Shown: positions 23,028 through 32,339, numbered from the stretch's first letter. The stretch is 45,476 nt of DNA from Candidatus Rifleibacteriota bacterium (GCA_017417215.1 JAFPZP010000051.1:1-45476); one strand, 5' to 3'. The notes: generated from the sequence alone by a model not told the origin. Made by a program: numbers and translations.

Positions 23028-23062
23028 AAAGATGCTCCCCAGCTTTGCGGGGGAGCATCTTT
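23028..23062 (+). terminator. Perfect 13-bp hairpin of the GC-rich repeat family
   Basis: AAAGATGCTCCCC (23028-23040) pairs with GGGGAGCATCTTT (23050-23062) across a 9-base loop. The stem uses the words of the repeats at 12932-12956 and 16844-16868 (GGGGGAGCATCT). It sits between gcvPB and lplA, with only a TTT as tail; termination is probably partial. Confidence 0.7.
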
Positions 23063-23080
23063 GAAATATAATTATTTACT

Positions 23081-24067
23081 TTGATTGAAAAAATAGCTGT
23101 ATGCCAAGGTCAGAGTCTTGACCCCTATTACAACTTAGCATTGGAAGAAGTTCTGCTGAATAATGTTCAGCAAGGAGAATGCATACTCTATTTATGGCAA
23201 AATGCCAATACAGTAGTTATTGGCCGTAACCAGAACCCTTGGCGAGAATGTCGCATTGGTCCTCTTGAAGAAAACGGTGGACATTTAGCCCGAAGGTTGT
23301 CTGGGGGCGGCGCAGTTTATCACGATACTGGAAATTTGAATTTTACCTTTCTTTGCAGTGATAAAGATTATAATCTGCAAAAGCATCTGTCAGTAATCGT
23401 GGAGGCATGTCGAGCCAACGGCGTAGCGGCTGAAATTTCAGGTCGCAACGATGTCTTAGCTCAAGGCTGTAAGTTCTCTGGAAACGCTTTTTATCACCAC
23501 GGAGGCAAAAGCTATCATCACGGCACACTAATGGTAGATGTCAATCTTGAACAGGTTGAACACTATCTCAGCCCTTCTCCAGCCAAACTAAAAGCTAAGG
23601 GAGTGGCATCTGTGAGGTCTCGTGTAATAAATCTGCGTGAACTAGCCCCTTCAATGACTTGCAAAAGCTTGTCACAAGATATGGTTAGTGCTTTTGAAAA
23701 GGTTTACGGATTAGAATCCAAAGAACTGAGAATAGAGGATTTAGACTCAAATGCAATAGAGCTGTTGCGTCAACGCAATACTAATAAAGAATGGCTCTAC
23801 GGCAGAGATTTGCCAATGAACTTTAGCTGTTCCGACCGTTTTTCCTGGGGAGAATTAGTCTTAGACCTAGGAATTGAACGAGGTCGTATCAATAAAGTTC
23901 GAGTTTATACCGACTCTATGGACTGGCAGTTAGCAGCAATTTTAGAGCAAGCCTTAATCAATATAGAATTTTCTATGAATCAGCTCTCTCAGGCCTTAAC
24001 CGCCACTGAGCTGAAACCAGATATACGGCAGGATATCATCAACCTGCTGGCAAAACAGGAGATATGA
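23081..24067 (+). CDS. lplA: Lipoate-protein ligase A
   Basis: Activates free lipoate with ATP and attaches it to lipoyl domains such as GcvH. 328 aa, full length including the C-terminal accessory domain, so one protein should do both steps. Motifs: 'RRLSGGGAVYHDTGNLNFTF' (~71-90) and the catalytic Lys in 'GRNDVLAQGCKFSGNA' (~120-135). The only plausible start is TTG at 23081: an in-frame TAA lies at 23069-23071 and the protein begins at the family's usual place. No ribosome-binding sequence is visible, so expression may be low. Its TGA overlaps the lpd region (ATGA at 24064). Confidence 0.94.
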   Translation: MIEKIAVCQGQSLDPYYNLALEEVLLNNVQQGECILYLWQNANTVVIGRNQNPWRECRIGPLEENGGHLARRLSGGGAVYHDTGNLNFTFLCSDKDYNLQKHLSVIVEACRANGVAAEISGRNDVLAQGCKFSGNAFYHHGGKSYHHGTLMVDVNLEQVEHYLSPSPAKLKAKGVASVRSRVINLRELAPSMTCKSLSQDMVSAFEKVYGLESKELRIEDLDSNAIELLRQRNTNKEWLYGRDLPMNFSCSDRFSWGELVLDLGIERGRINKVRVYTDSMDWQLAAILEQALINIEFSMNQLSQALTATELKPDIRQDIINLLAKQEI

Positions 24068-24069
24068 CA

Positions 24070-25452
24070 ATGAAAGAATTTGATCTTGTAGTTATCGGCG
24101 CCGGACCCGGCGGTTATGTTGCAGCATTGAAAGCAGCAAAGCTTGGTGCTTCTGTAGCTGTAGTAGAAAACAAACAAACTGGTGGAACCTGTCTGAACAG
24201 AGGTTGCATACCCACCAAGAATATGCTTCATTCTTCAAGTCTCTATCATGAAATCAATACTGGTGGAGTAGCTGGAGTCACTGCTGAAGGCGTAAACTTT
24301 AATATTGATGCTGTATTGGAACACAACAAAGAAATATCTACCAAGTTGTCTGCTGGCATAGAAAGCATGTTTAAATCTGCTCACATTGAGCTTTTGCATG
24401 GTCAAGGCACAATTACTGCTCCTGGTCAGGTAAAAGTCACAGGCGAACAAGGCGAAGAAATGATTAGTGGCAAAAAAATTCTTGTTGCTACAGGTTCTGT
24501 GCCTGCTCGTCCTCCAATTCCAGGATTAGACCAAGAAGGAGTGTTAACCTCTGATGAAATTCTAGCTAGCGCTGGCCGCCATTTCAATTCTATTGTTATT
24601 ATTGGTGGTGGTGTTATAGGCGTAGAATTTGCCACATTCTTCAACGATATAGGCTGCAAAGTAACAGTTTTAGAAGGCTTAGACAGATTACTGCCTATTA
24701 TTGATAAGGAACTAGGACAAAACCTTGGTATGATTTTGAAAAAACGCGGTGTTGAAATGGCTTTGAATGCCATGGTCAAATCAGTAGTAAAGACAGAAAA
24801 TGGTCTTCAGGTAAACTACGAACAAAAAGGCACCGCTGGTTCTGTTCAAGGCGAAGTCGTGCTCTGCGCTATTGGTCGTAAACCATATTTTGCTGGAACC
24901 TTCGCACCAGAACTGCAACCCACAACTGAACGTGGTAGACTGGTTGTAGATGCTAATTTCCAGACTAGCATTCCTAGCGTATATGCAGTAGGTGACGTAT
25001 CCTCAGCTATTCAGCTTGCTCATGTAGCTTCAGCTCAAGGAACAGCCTGCGTAGAAGCTATGTTTGGAAAGGGAAGCCAGATGGATTTGAATCTGGTTCC
25101 AAGTTGTATTTACGTTCGCCCTGAAATTGCGTCAGTCGGCATAACAGATGTCAAAGCCAAAGAAGATGGCATTCCAGTTAAAGTAGGAAAAGGCTTGTTA
25201 GGTGCCAATGCCCGTAACTTAATAGTTAACGGCGACCGCAGCTTTATGAAACTAGTTGCTCATGCAGAAACTGGCGTGCTGTTAGGTGCTCATCTAATGT
25301 GTGAACATGCTACAGAAATGATTTGCGAACTGTCTCAAGCAATAGCCAATAAACTAACCGTAAAACAGTTGATGATAGCTATGAGACCCCACCCAACCTT
25401 CACTGAAACCTTAAGTGAAGCGTTGAACGATCTTTGTGCGAAACTAGGTTAA
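24070..25452 (+). CDS. lpdA: Dihydrolipoyl dehydrogenase (glycine cleavage L protein)
   Basis: FAD flavoprotein that reoxidises dihydrolipoyl-GcvH with NAD+. FAD-binding 'VVIGAGPGGYVAALKAAKLG', the redox-active disulfide CLNRGC (~41-46), the NAD site 'IIGGGVIGVEFATFF' and the C-terminal His-Glu pair in 'RPHPTFTETLSEA' are all present. I choose the ATG at 24070 (AGGAG ends eight bases upstream) over the ATG at 24064, which adds two residues and leaves only two bases to the ribosome site. It is the last gene of the operon, followed by a strong terminator. Confidence 0.97.
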   Translation: MKEFDLVVIGAGPGGYVAALKAAKLGASVAVVENKQTGGTCLNRGCIPTKNMLHSSSLYHEINTGGVAGVTAEGVNFNIDAVLEHNKEISTKLSAGIESMFKSAHIELLHGQGTITAPGQVKVTGEQGEEMISGKKILVATGSVPARPPIPGLDQEGVLTSDEILASAGRHFNSIVIIGGGVIGVEFATFFNDIGCKVTVLEGLDRLLPIIDKELGQNLGMILKKRGVEMALNAMVKSVVKTENGLQVNYEQKGTAGSVQGEVVLCAIGRKPYFAGTFAPELQPTTERGRLVVDANFQTSIPSVYAVGDVSSAIQLAHVASAQGTACVEAMFGKGSQMDLNLVPSCIYVRPEIASVGITDVKAKEDGIPVKVGKGLLGANARNLIVNGDRSFMKLVAHAETGVLLGAHLMCEHATEMICELSQAIANKLTVKQLMIAMRPHPTFTETLSEALNDLCAKLG

Positions 25453-25460
25453 TGAATAAT

Positions 25461-25492
25461 AAAAAAACCACGCAATTATGCGTGGTTTTTTT
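25461..25492 (+). terminator. Rho-independent terminator after lpdA
   Basis: AACCACGCA/TGCGTGGTT stem with loop ATTA, A-rich before and seven T after; works on both strands. Confidence 0.95.
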
Positions 25493-25511
25493 ATTGTTAC
25501 CTGATGTGCCC

Positions 25512-25571
25512 AACAATTATATTATTCTAATTGTTTTAAAATCCCCCTTAATCCCCCTTTACAAAAGGGGG
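25512..25571. repeat. Two small palindromes, the second of the CCCCCTTT/AAAGGGGG type
   Basis: AACAATTA/TAATTGTT (25512-25535) is followed by CCCCCTTT-ACA-AAAGGGGG (25553-25571), the latter preceded by a direct repeat of ATCCCCCTTA. It lies in the gap between the convergent lpdA and SH3b genes and could slow or stop transcription from either side. Confidence 0.7.
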
Positions 25572-25655
25572 CAAGAAAATTAATCCACAGATTGAATTTT
25601 TAACAAATTCTTAATTATTAGACAAGCTCTCGAGGGGAAGCTTTAGGTAAATTCG

Positions 25656-27041
25656 TTATTCAGGCATATTGCTAATCTTAATCTTAGAGATTATACCTGA
25701 TTTTGTAACTATTTCTATCCTGTGGTTAAAGCCATCATAGGTTTCATTTTCTTTGTTTACCCAGGTTATAGTATTGTCGTCTAGAATCTTGCAGCCTTTT
25801 TCAAGCTCAAAGCCAGCTTTGTCAGCATTTTTGTTGAATTTATTCAAAACATCGATGCCGTTTCCAACTCTTAAACCAGCAAAAGCATAAGTGTTGTTGG
25901 TTAATTCGCAAGAAGCGAAAGTCATTTGCCCACCATTTTTATTCAATAGGAAATCAATAGTTAAGCCTTTATCTGTCCAGGTTCTGTTTACCATAATAAT
26001 ATTGCTATCTTTTGTGTTAATTTCATTTCTGGTATTTGCTTCAGGCAATACAGAAGGCAGATAAGCAAAATATTCGAAAGAATTCAGCAAACCTTCTCTG
26101 AAATTGGAAGTTTTAAAGCTTGGGCTTATATACTTAGCATAAACCCAGCCTTCAACAGGCTGACCTTTATCGTATTTGGTAATAATCTTAACCCATTTGT
26201 ATTCTTCGCCAGTATCGTGGGTTTCGGCATATAAGAATTCAGGGTGTTCTGTTCCTATTTTTGCTATAACTTCGCCAGTCTTAGGTTCTTTTCTGACATT
26301 GAGGTTTATTGAAGTTACTTTGCCATGTGTATACCAACCTTCAGGAAGTTCGCCATCATAATAGGCTCTTTCACCTGTTTCCTGTTCGCATTCACCAGGA
26401 GCATCATTTCTTAACGAAACTTCAGCTACAACACCGTCTTCCAACAACATTCTCATGGAATTATAAGAACCGCCATCAATATAGAAATCGTAAACAATAA
26501 AAGGAGTATCACATTCCACATCTGTCTGGTAAGCACCAAATATTGATTCGACGTTATCGGGGCTCATTCCAATAAGTTCATAACCAGTAGCAGCTTTTAT
26601 TACTTCCTTGTTTCTAGTTCTTATATAGGCCATATTTACGAAATCGTTATAAATACCCATTTCCAGAACGCTATCAGTTGATGCATAAGTTTCTACGATA
26701 TTGGTAGGATTTTCTCCATCAGAATTGTAGCGGTTTACATTTTTATGCCATACAGACTTTGGAAGATTATTGCGGATTTTTCCACAATAAGTGTTGGCAT
26801 CTGCAAAAACTTTGAAAGCCAACAGATTAGAATCTTGCTGTGGCTGAGCTATACAGCAACCGTCTCTCTGTATTTCAAAACGCTTGTTGCCGTCATTATC
26901 ATATTTTTTAAGAGTTAAAGTTTCTTTTTCACCAAATCTTACCATAGTCATGGTATCTGGGGTTTCTGCAAAAGCATTGGAAGCAAAATTTAAACAACCT
27001 GCTACCATAAGAGAGCAAGCCAATATATTTAATTTTTTCAT
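25656..27041 (-). CDS. Secreted SH3b-domain protein of unknown function
   Basis: 461 aa with an N-terminal signal peptide (MKKLNILACSLMVAGCLNFA, cleavage probably after SNAFA; the internal VAGC could instead be a lipobox). Residues ~238-305 are a bacterial SH3 domain: 'VTSINLNVRKEP...GEVIAKI...WVKI...EGWVYAKYI'. Flanking regions (30-230 and 310-461) hold a Cys-bearing segment (GCCIAQ, ECDTP, GECEQ) but no domain I know. SH3b domains usually bind peptidoglycan or peptides. AGGAG lies eight bases before the ATG. It is monocistronic, convergent with lpdA and divergent from a GNAT gene. Confidence 0.87.
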   Translation of the reverse strand: MKKLNILACSLMVAGCLNFASNAFAETPDTMTMVRFGEKETLTLKKYDNDGNKRFEIQRDGCCIAQPQQDSNLLAFKVFADANTYCGKIRNNLPKSVWHKNVNRYNSDGENPTNIVETYASTDSVLEMGIYNDFVNMAYIRTRNKEVIKAATGYELIGMSPDNVESIFGAYQTDVECDTPFIVYDFYIDGGSYNSMRMLLEDGVVAEVSLRNDAPGECEQETGERAYYDGELPEGWYTHGKVTSINLNVRKEPKTGEVIAKIGTEHPEFLYAETHDTGEEYKWVKIITKYDKGQPVEGWVYAKYISPSFKTSNFREGLLNSFEYFAYLPSVLPEANTRNEINTKDSNIIMVNRTWTDKGLTIDFLLNKNGGQMTFASCELTNNTYAFAGLRVGNGIDVLNKFNKNADKAGFELEKGCKILDDNTITWVNKENETYDGFNHRIEIVTKSGIISKIKISNMPE

Positions 27042-27143
27042 TATATGTCTCCTAGAAGTTTGCTATATGCTAACATATATAAGGCTTTTAGTTAATATAA
27101 TAAATTCTAAATTAAATTTGAATAGAAAGCTTGAAAGAAAAAT

Positions 27144-28082
27144 ATGGAAACCACGCTGATTGATGTTTTTGATAAAACCTACGAACTTTGCGACCAGATT
27201 CAGTTCCGAGAGCACGAAAGAATGGCGTATGAAGCTCTTTGCGCAGAAGTCTTTCCTGGCTTAAGCTTTGAAAAATGGTATCAAGCCGGGTTTTGGAACG
27301 GCGACCTTTTCAACCCTCATGTTTTAAAAGACGGCGATTCTATTGTTTCGGCCGTTTCTGTAAATAAAATGAAAATCAGAATAGGTCAAGAGCCTTCACG
27401 TCTTTACATACAGCTTGGAGGAGTTATGACCGCAAATAATTACCGCCATCAAGGACTTTCAACGGCTTTAATGGATAAAATTCTGACGGAATGGGAAGAT
27501 AATTGCGACGGAATCTACTTGTTCGGTCACGAAGGTGTCAGAGATTTCTATCCAAGATTTGGATTTAAAGCGGTTGACGAATACCAGTATTACATGAATT
27601 TAAAAACCGATGATTATGCAGAAAAAGCAATTCGTCTAGATATGGGGAAAAAAGAAGACGAAGCTAAGCTGCTGAAATATTATGAGCTTGGCAATCCCTT
27701 TTCTTTAATGCAGATCGACAACAAAGGTCTACTGATGTTTTACTGCATGAAATATAACCGCAATGACGTTTATTATGTTGAAGAAGAAGACGCTATCGTA
27801 ATTGCGGGGCACGAAAAAGAAGCTATGGTTGTCTACGATATTTTCTGTAAGCCAGAAAGAGATTTAGAAAAGATTTTGCTAGCTGCGGCAGATGATAACA
27901 CTCAAAGAGTCTATTTCGGTTTTCCCTTAATAAAGACAAAACACTGCAAAATAGCTAAGTATGATGAAGAGGACAATATTCTCTTTATTCTTGATAAAAG
28001 AGGCTCGGAAGACTTGTCAGATTTCCTTAATGTGCCAGATTTGAAAAACAAGATAATGTTTCCGCTTCTGACACATGCATAA
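27144..28082 (+). CDS. GNAT-family N-acetyltransferase with C-terminal extension
   Basis: 312 aa. The acetyl-CoA binding motif A is 'GGVMTANNYRHQGLSTALM' (~92-110, R/Q-x-x-G-x-S/A), followed by motif B around 'IYLFGHEGVRDFYPRFGFKA' (~133-152). The N-terminal ~150 residues form the GNAT core. The C-terminal ~150 residues contain no second motif A and may be a degenerate second half or a substrate-specificity domain, as in Eis-like and YitI-like proteins. The ribosome site is weak (GAAAG). The substrate is unknown. Confidence 0.85.
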   Translation: METTLIDVFDKTYELCDQIQFREHERMAYEALCAEVFPGLSFEKWYQAGFWNGDLFNPHVLKDGDSIVSAVSVNKMKIRIGQEPSRLYIQLGGVMTANNYRHQGLSTALMDKILTEWEDNCDGIYLFGHEGVRDFYPRFGFKAVDEYQYYMNLKTDDYAEKAIRLDMGKKEDEAKLLKYYELGNPFSLMQIDNKGLLMFYCMKYNRNDVYYVEEEDAIVIAGHEKEAMVVYDIFCKPERDLEKILLAAADDNTQRVYFGFPLIKTKHCKIAKYDEEDNILFILDKRGSEDLSDFLNVPDLKNKIMFPLLTHA

Positions 28083-28193
28083 TTTAGTTAAAGTAGTACC
28101 CTATAAAAAATAGGTAAAACCATTCACAAAAAAAGAAGTATTAATTATAATAAAAGAATAAATATTGCTTTTTGTGTACATAGGAGCAAAATT

Positions 28194-29741
28194 ATGAAAC
28201 GCTGCTTTTTAAATATATTTGTAATTGTTTTAATGTTCGGTGTAGCATCCAATACTCTTTGGGCTGGTCCTTTCGATGATGAATCAGTTGAAAAGGTCCA
28301 AACAATAAAAACAGAAGGAGCTAACACCAACAAAGTTTCTAATAGTATTAAAATAAAAAATAGTGATAAAACACTTTCTTCTGCAGAAAAAGGCAGTAAT
28401 ATAAATAATATTCAGATGTATTTAACAGACCCAACTGCCAAAATCTATCTGACAAAACAAGAAACTCCTAAAATAGGCGAAAACTCTGAAAATTTGCCTG
28501 AAATTACTATTGATAGCAGCGAAAGGTTTCAGACAATAGACGGTTTCGGTTTTGCTCTTACTGGCGGAAGCGCTTATTTATTGAATAAAATGTCTGTAAG
28601 CGACCGTTCTAATGTTTTAAAACGATTTTACGATCCTAAAGTAGGAATCGGAGCCAGTATGGTTCGCATTAGTATAGGAGCTTCAGATTTAAGCCAAAAG
28701 TGTTTTACATATGACGAAAAATTATTGGGCTTAGGAAAAGATACTGATTTAAAGAAATTCAATATTTATGCTGGTGATAAAGAAGTTATCCCTATGCTGA
28801 AAGAAATATTGGCTATAAATCCAGATATCAAAATCCTCGCTACTCCTTGGACTGCTCCAAAATGGATGAAATCCAACAAGCTCTATGGTGGTGGAACCTT
28901 AAAACCCAAATTCTATCAGGCTTATGCAGATTATTTTGTAAAATATCTGAAAACAATGAAGGAAAACGGCATTAACATAAGTGCCATATCTACTCAAAAC
29001 GAACCCGAATGCGGCACCAACAAGCCAAGCATGAAAATGGATGCTTCAAGCCAGGCTAAGTTTATTGGCGAATATCTTGGTCCGACGTTAGAAAAGAATG
29101 ATTTGGGCGATGTTGAAATTTTCTGTTGGGACCATAACTGCGATAAAAAAGAATTTGCCTTAGAAGTTCTTGGTAATTCAACTGCTAATAAATATGTAAG
29201 TGGTTCTGCATGGCATTTGTATGCTGGTGATATTAAAATTTTGTCTGAAGTTTATGCAGAACAACCAGAAAAGAAACTTTGGCTTACAGAACAATGGACA
29301 GGTCGCGATGGTGAATTTGCCGGCGATTTCAAATGGCATTTAAAAAATGTAATTCTCGGCACTCTCAACAATCATGGTCAAGCTGCTTTTGAATGGAATC
29401 TTGCAGCAGACCAGAATTGTGACCCCCACACCCTAGGCGGCTGCCCAGACTGCAAAGGTGCTATTACAGTTAATAAGAAAACCAATAAAGTAGAATCTTA
29501 CAATGTTTCTTATTATATTATCGGTCAGGCAGCAAAGTTTGTCAGACCTGGTTCCGTAAAAATAGCTTCTAAGAGCACAGAAGATAGCCTTGTTTCAGCT
29601 GCATTTGAAACCCAAGAAGGCAAAATAGTTCTTATCGTCTTAAATGATGGAAATAAAGAAGTTGATTTTAAAGTGAAATTTGATAATAATACTATTACCA
29701 GCAAATTAAACGCAGGTGCAGCAGCAACCTACGTATGGTAA
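28194..29741 (+). CDS. Secreted glycoside hydrolase family 30 (glucosylceramidase-like)
   Basis: Retaining beta-glycosidase, 515 aa. Residues 1-24 are a Sec signal peptide (ending NTLWA), then a ~75-residue low-complexity segment. The (beta/alpha)8 barrel and C-terminal beta domain run from ~103 to 515. GH30 marks: 'FQTIDGFGFALTGGSA', 'MVRISIGASDLS', 'ATPWTAPKWMKSN', the acid/base Glu E270 in 'ISTQNEPEC' and the nucleophile E366 in 'LTEQWTG'. The end of the protein ('VLNDGNKEVDFKVKF') is the usual C-terminal beta structure. The substrate could be a beta-glucoside, 1,6-glucan or xylan; subfamily is not decidable by eye. GGAG lies six bases before the ATG. tatA follows after 17 bases. Confidence 0.93.
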   Translation: MKRCFLNIFVIVLMFGVASNTLWAGPFDDESVEKVQTIKTEGANTNKVSNSIKIKNSDKTLSSAEKGSNINNIQMYLTDPTAKIYLTKQETPKIGENSENLPEITIDSSERFQTIDGFGFALTGGSAYLLNKMSVSDRSNVLKRFYDPKVGIGASMVRISIGASDLSQKCFTYDEKLLGLGKDTDLKKFNIYAGDKEVIPMLKEILAINPDIKILATPWTAPKWMKSNKLYGGGTLKPKFYQAYADYFVKYLKTMKENGINISAISTQNEPECGTNKPSMKMDASSQAKFIGEYLGPTLEKNDLGDVEIFCWDHNCDKKEFALEVLGNSTANKYVSGSAWHLYAGDIKILSEVYAEQPEKKLWLTEQWTGRDGEFAGDFKWHLKNVILGTLNNHGQAAFEWNLAADQNCDPHTLGGCPDCKGAITVNKKTNKVESYNVSYYIIGQAAKFVRPGSVKIASKSTEDSLVSAAFETQEGKIVLIVLNDGNKEVDFKVKFDNNTITSKLNAGAAATYVW

Positions 29742-29758
29742 TAGAAGGAGCTTTATAA

Positions 29759-29971
29759 ATGTCGTTAGGCTTTTGGGAAATAGTTCTTATTGTTGTAGTT
29801 GTATTGGTACTTTTTGGTCCTAAGCGCATTCCTGAATTAGCAAGAGCTATAGGAAGAGCAAACTATGAGTTCAAAAAGGCTAAAAACGATATAGAAGCTG
29901 AAAGCAAGCAGCTAATAGAAAATTCTGAAAAGGCCGCTGAAGCAGAAGACAAAAAAGAAAGTAAAGCATGA
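29759..29971 (+). CDS. tatA: Sec-independent protein translocase TatA
   Basis: 70-aa pore-forming component of the twin-arginine translocase, which exports folded proteins across the inner membrane. There is a short TM helix (~5-21), the conserved hinge FGPKRIPELARAIG (19-32) and a charged amphipathic tail. AAGGAG lies nine bases before the ATG. It overlaps tatC by four bases (ATGA). No tatB-like gene is present, so this may be a minimal TatAC system in which TatA does both jobs. Confidence 0.97.
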   Translation: MSLGFWEIVLIVVVVLVLFGPKRIPELARAIGRANYEFKKAKNDIEAESKQLIENSEKAAEAEDKKESKA

Positions 29972-30720
29972 ACGACAGAGACGAGCCGCTAGCCGTTCAT
30001 TTAGAAGCTTTGCGGAATGCTTTAATAGCCTGTATTGTTGCAACAGTTATTCTGACCCCTTTTGCTTATTGGGCATCTCCTTACGTAATTAATTATTTAA
30101 TAAGACAATGTATTCCTGAGAATGTAGGAAGCCTCCATTATTTTGCTCCAATGGAGGTTTTTTGGACTCAGCTTAATCTTTCACTAATACTTGCGATGTT
30201 TCTAGCTTATCCCTGGAATATTTTCCAGATTTGGAAGTTTTTGCTACCAGCATTGTATAAAGAAGAAGCCAGAGCATTAAAAAGCTGGTTATTTTCCTCT
30301 TCTATTCTGTTTGTTGGTGGTATTGCCTTTTGTATTTATTATATACTTCCGATAATTATGGGGTTTTCTGGCAGTTTTTCTACTGATGGAATAAAACCAA
30401 TCATAGGTCTGCAGAATTTCTTAAGTCTTGCGGGCTGGCTAATGCTTGCTTTTGGGCTAATGTTTCAAGCGCCTATTGTAGTGCTTTTATCTGTGAGATT
30501 TGGCTTAACTACAGCAAAATCTTTAAGGGAAAAACGCCCCTTTGTAATAGTTGCAATTTTGTTTTTATCGGCTTTATTAACACCGCCAGATGTTGTCAGT
30601 CAGGTTTTGTTGGGAGTTCCCACCTGGTTGCTCTTCGAGGTTGGCTTGGTCATCGCCTCAAAGATCGAGAAACCGAAAAAAGATGAGAAAACCCAAGTAG
30701 AATCAGAAAGCCTTGAATAA
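29968..30720 (+). CDS. tatC: Sec-independent protein translocase TatC
   Basis: Receptor of the twin-arginine translocase; 250 aa with six predicted TM helices. Near the N-terminus is 'PLAVHLEALRNALI', a variant of the conserved HLxELR signature. The P-rich 'AYPWNIFQIWKFLLPALY' and 'LTPPDVVSQVLLGVPTWLLFE' stretches are typical. The last 18 bases overlap the 3' end of the opposing secreted-protein gene. Confidence 0.97.
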   Translation: MNDRDEPLAVHLEALRNALIACIVATVILTPFAYWASPYVINYLIRQCIPENVGSLHYFAPMEVFWTQLNLSLILAMFLAYPWNIFQIWKFLLPALYKEEARALKSWLFSSSILFVGGIAFCIYYILPIIMGFSGSFSTDGIKPIIGLQNFLSLAGWLMLAFGLMFQAPIVVLLSVRFGLTTAKSLREKRPFVIVAILFLSALLTPPDVVSQVLLGVPTWLLFEVGLVIASKIEKPKKDEKTQVESESLE

Positions 30721-31608
30721 AGTTCTGAGTCTGGCAGACTTCAAGACATCACTGGCTTTAAGCTGTGACCAATTAATTTTTTCGCTCGGTTTAAGTATTT
30801 CTTCAAGCTTTTCCTGCATTTCTTTATCATCAAATGCGCTTCTAACCATAACTGAATAAGTTATTCTCTGAAGCATTCCAAAATTGCTTAAACTGAGCTC
30901 ATCAGTTAAATCGGTTAAATCATTTAATGTAATATTAGATTTTGCCAATTCTTTTTCAGGATAAACAAAACACTTTTTATCAACTTCTTCATTAACTCTG
31001 ATATTGTCGAAACAAATTACGAAATCGTCACCGAAACTTGAAATGCTAAATTTCTTTAATGGGAAAAAATCACCAGGCTTTATTACTGAAGTAACCTTAG
31101 ATTGTTTAGATGTTTCCCCAGTAACAGTAATGATGCCATTTTCTTTGGAAGTTCTCATTTTGCTCATTGCCTGTTCAGCCAATGATAGAAAGTCTATTTT
31201 TATAGCATTTTCTTTTTCTTCATCGTTTGGCTGATGAAAATTAATGGTTGCATTCATTTGATCGCCTTCGAAAACGGCCTTAGCAATTAATATATTCTTT
31301 CTCAAAAGACAGATTCTAGTGTTTAAAGCATCGTTATATATAACATTTCCGTTTCTGGCTATAAGCAATGGGGTTTTATCTGTATCGAAGCAGTTAAAAG
31401 CCATATTTCCATTGTCATATCTTACCTGACTGAGATAATTACTACCTGAAGAGCTGATTATCAAATCAACAGAGAAGGTTTTTATGTTTTCGTTAGGAAT
31501 AGAAAGATTCGTCAGATTCTTTCTAATGAGCTCATCGGCTGGCTGAGCCTGTAAAATAGTGCAGGACAATACAGCAAATAAAGTAATAAGTAGTAGTTTA
31601 ATTCTCAT
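30703..31608 (-). CDS. Secreted protein, possibly LolA/LppX-like fold
   Basis: 301 aa with a signal peptide (MRIKLLLITLFAVLSCTILQ, then AQ). Residues ~40-210 read as repeated beta strands ('FSVDLIISSSG', 'NMAFNCFDT', 'PLLIARNGNVIYND'), the sort of half-barrel used by LolA-like lipid carriers; this is only a resemblance. The C-terminal ~70 residues are helical. GAAGG precedes the ATG. It follows the YkgJ-like gene by 14 bases, so it is the third gene of an operon with the RRM protein. Its 3' end is convergent with and overlaps tatC. Confidence 0.75.
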   Translation of the reverse strand: MRIKLLLITLFAVLSCTILQAQPADELIRKNLTNLSIPNENIKTFSVDLIISSSGSNYLSQVRYDNGNMAFNCFDTDKTPLLIARNGNVIYNDALNTRICLLRKNILIAKAVFEGDQMNATINFHQPNDEEKENAIKIDFLSLAEQAMSKMRTSKENGIITVTGETSKQSKVTSVIKPGDFFPLKKFSISSFGDDFVICFDNIRVNEEVDKKCFVYPEKELAKSNITLNDLTDLTDELSLSNFGMLQRITYSVMVRSAFDDKEMQEKLEEILKPSEKINWSQLKASDVLKSARLRTLFKAF

Positions 31609-31622
31609 ATAGGACCTTCTTT

Positions 31623-32339
31623 TTATGATTCGTAGTCACTAGGTAATAAATCAGGCAAATGTTCCTGATTTTCCCACATTTTGGTTAATGGTGTAGAAAG
31701 AGGAACAAGAATTTCGCGATAAATCTGAAGAGCTCGTTCTGGAGAAAACAGATATCTGAAAAACCAGAATTCAAAAGGGAAAAAGTGAATTTCGCCCTTT
31801 CCAGGGAAAGGTTCGAAGCTTTCAGAGTTCTCTAAAATCTTAGCTTGAAGATTAATAAGATATTCTTCTCTGACAGTCTGTTCAGGCAAAGACAGATCTT
31901 TAACATTATTGCACTCTCTTAGACCGTTTTCTTTCAAAAGCCCAAAAATACGGCAAGCAAAAGGTCTTACAGGGTGAACAAGACAGACTTTTGTTTCATC
32001 ATCTCTGAAAGCACATCTTAAACGTGTTTCGCTACCAACCTGAGCCTGTCTTAAATCGAAACGCAGCAATGATTTTATAAGTCTCAAGACTCTTTCTGGT
32101 TTCCATCTTGCCATGACTTCACGCATGACTCTATGATATTCCAAAGAATACATAGAAATAGAATTACAGCATTTTCCGCAATTATCGCAAGAAGTTCTTG
32201 GTAATTGGTCATGCAACATATCGACCATTTCCATACCAAAAGCCCCATGATTAGCCGAAGCTTCTAATACTTTCTGGGCATAAGTATCGAAGTTTTTCGC
32301 TCCGGCGATTTTTATTTTCTTTAGCAGGTCTTCATTCAC
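31623..32339 (-). CDS. YkgJ-type Cys-cluster (zinc/iron-chelating) protein
   Basis: 238 aa. The motif 'CDNCGKCCNS' (~36-45) with later Cys residues in 'RCAFRDDETKVCLVHPVRPF' and 'ACRIFG' is the CxxCxxCC pattern of the YkgJ/DUF/PF03692 family, thought to hold a metal or Fe-S site. Its biochemical role is not known to me. The start is GTG at 32339, in the context CAGTGAATGAA: the GTG overlaps the TGA of the RRM gene (GTGA). Translation must be coupled to the RRM protein. Confidence 0.88.
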   Translation of the reverse strand: MNEDLLKKIKIAGAKNFDTYAQKVLEASANHGAFGMEMVDMLHDQLPRTSCDNCGKCCNSISMYSLEYHRVMREVMARWKPERVLRLIKSLLRFDLRQAQVGSETRLRCAFRDDETKVCLVHPVRPFACRIFGLLKENGLRECNNVKDLSLPEQTVREEYLINLQAKILENSESFEPFPGKGEIHFFPFEFWFFRYLFSPERALQIYREILVPLSTPLTKMWENQEHLPDLLPSDYES

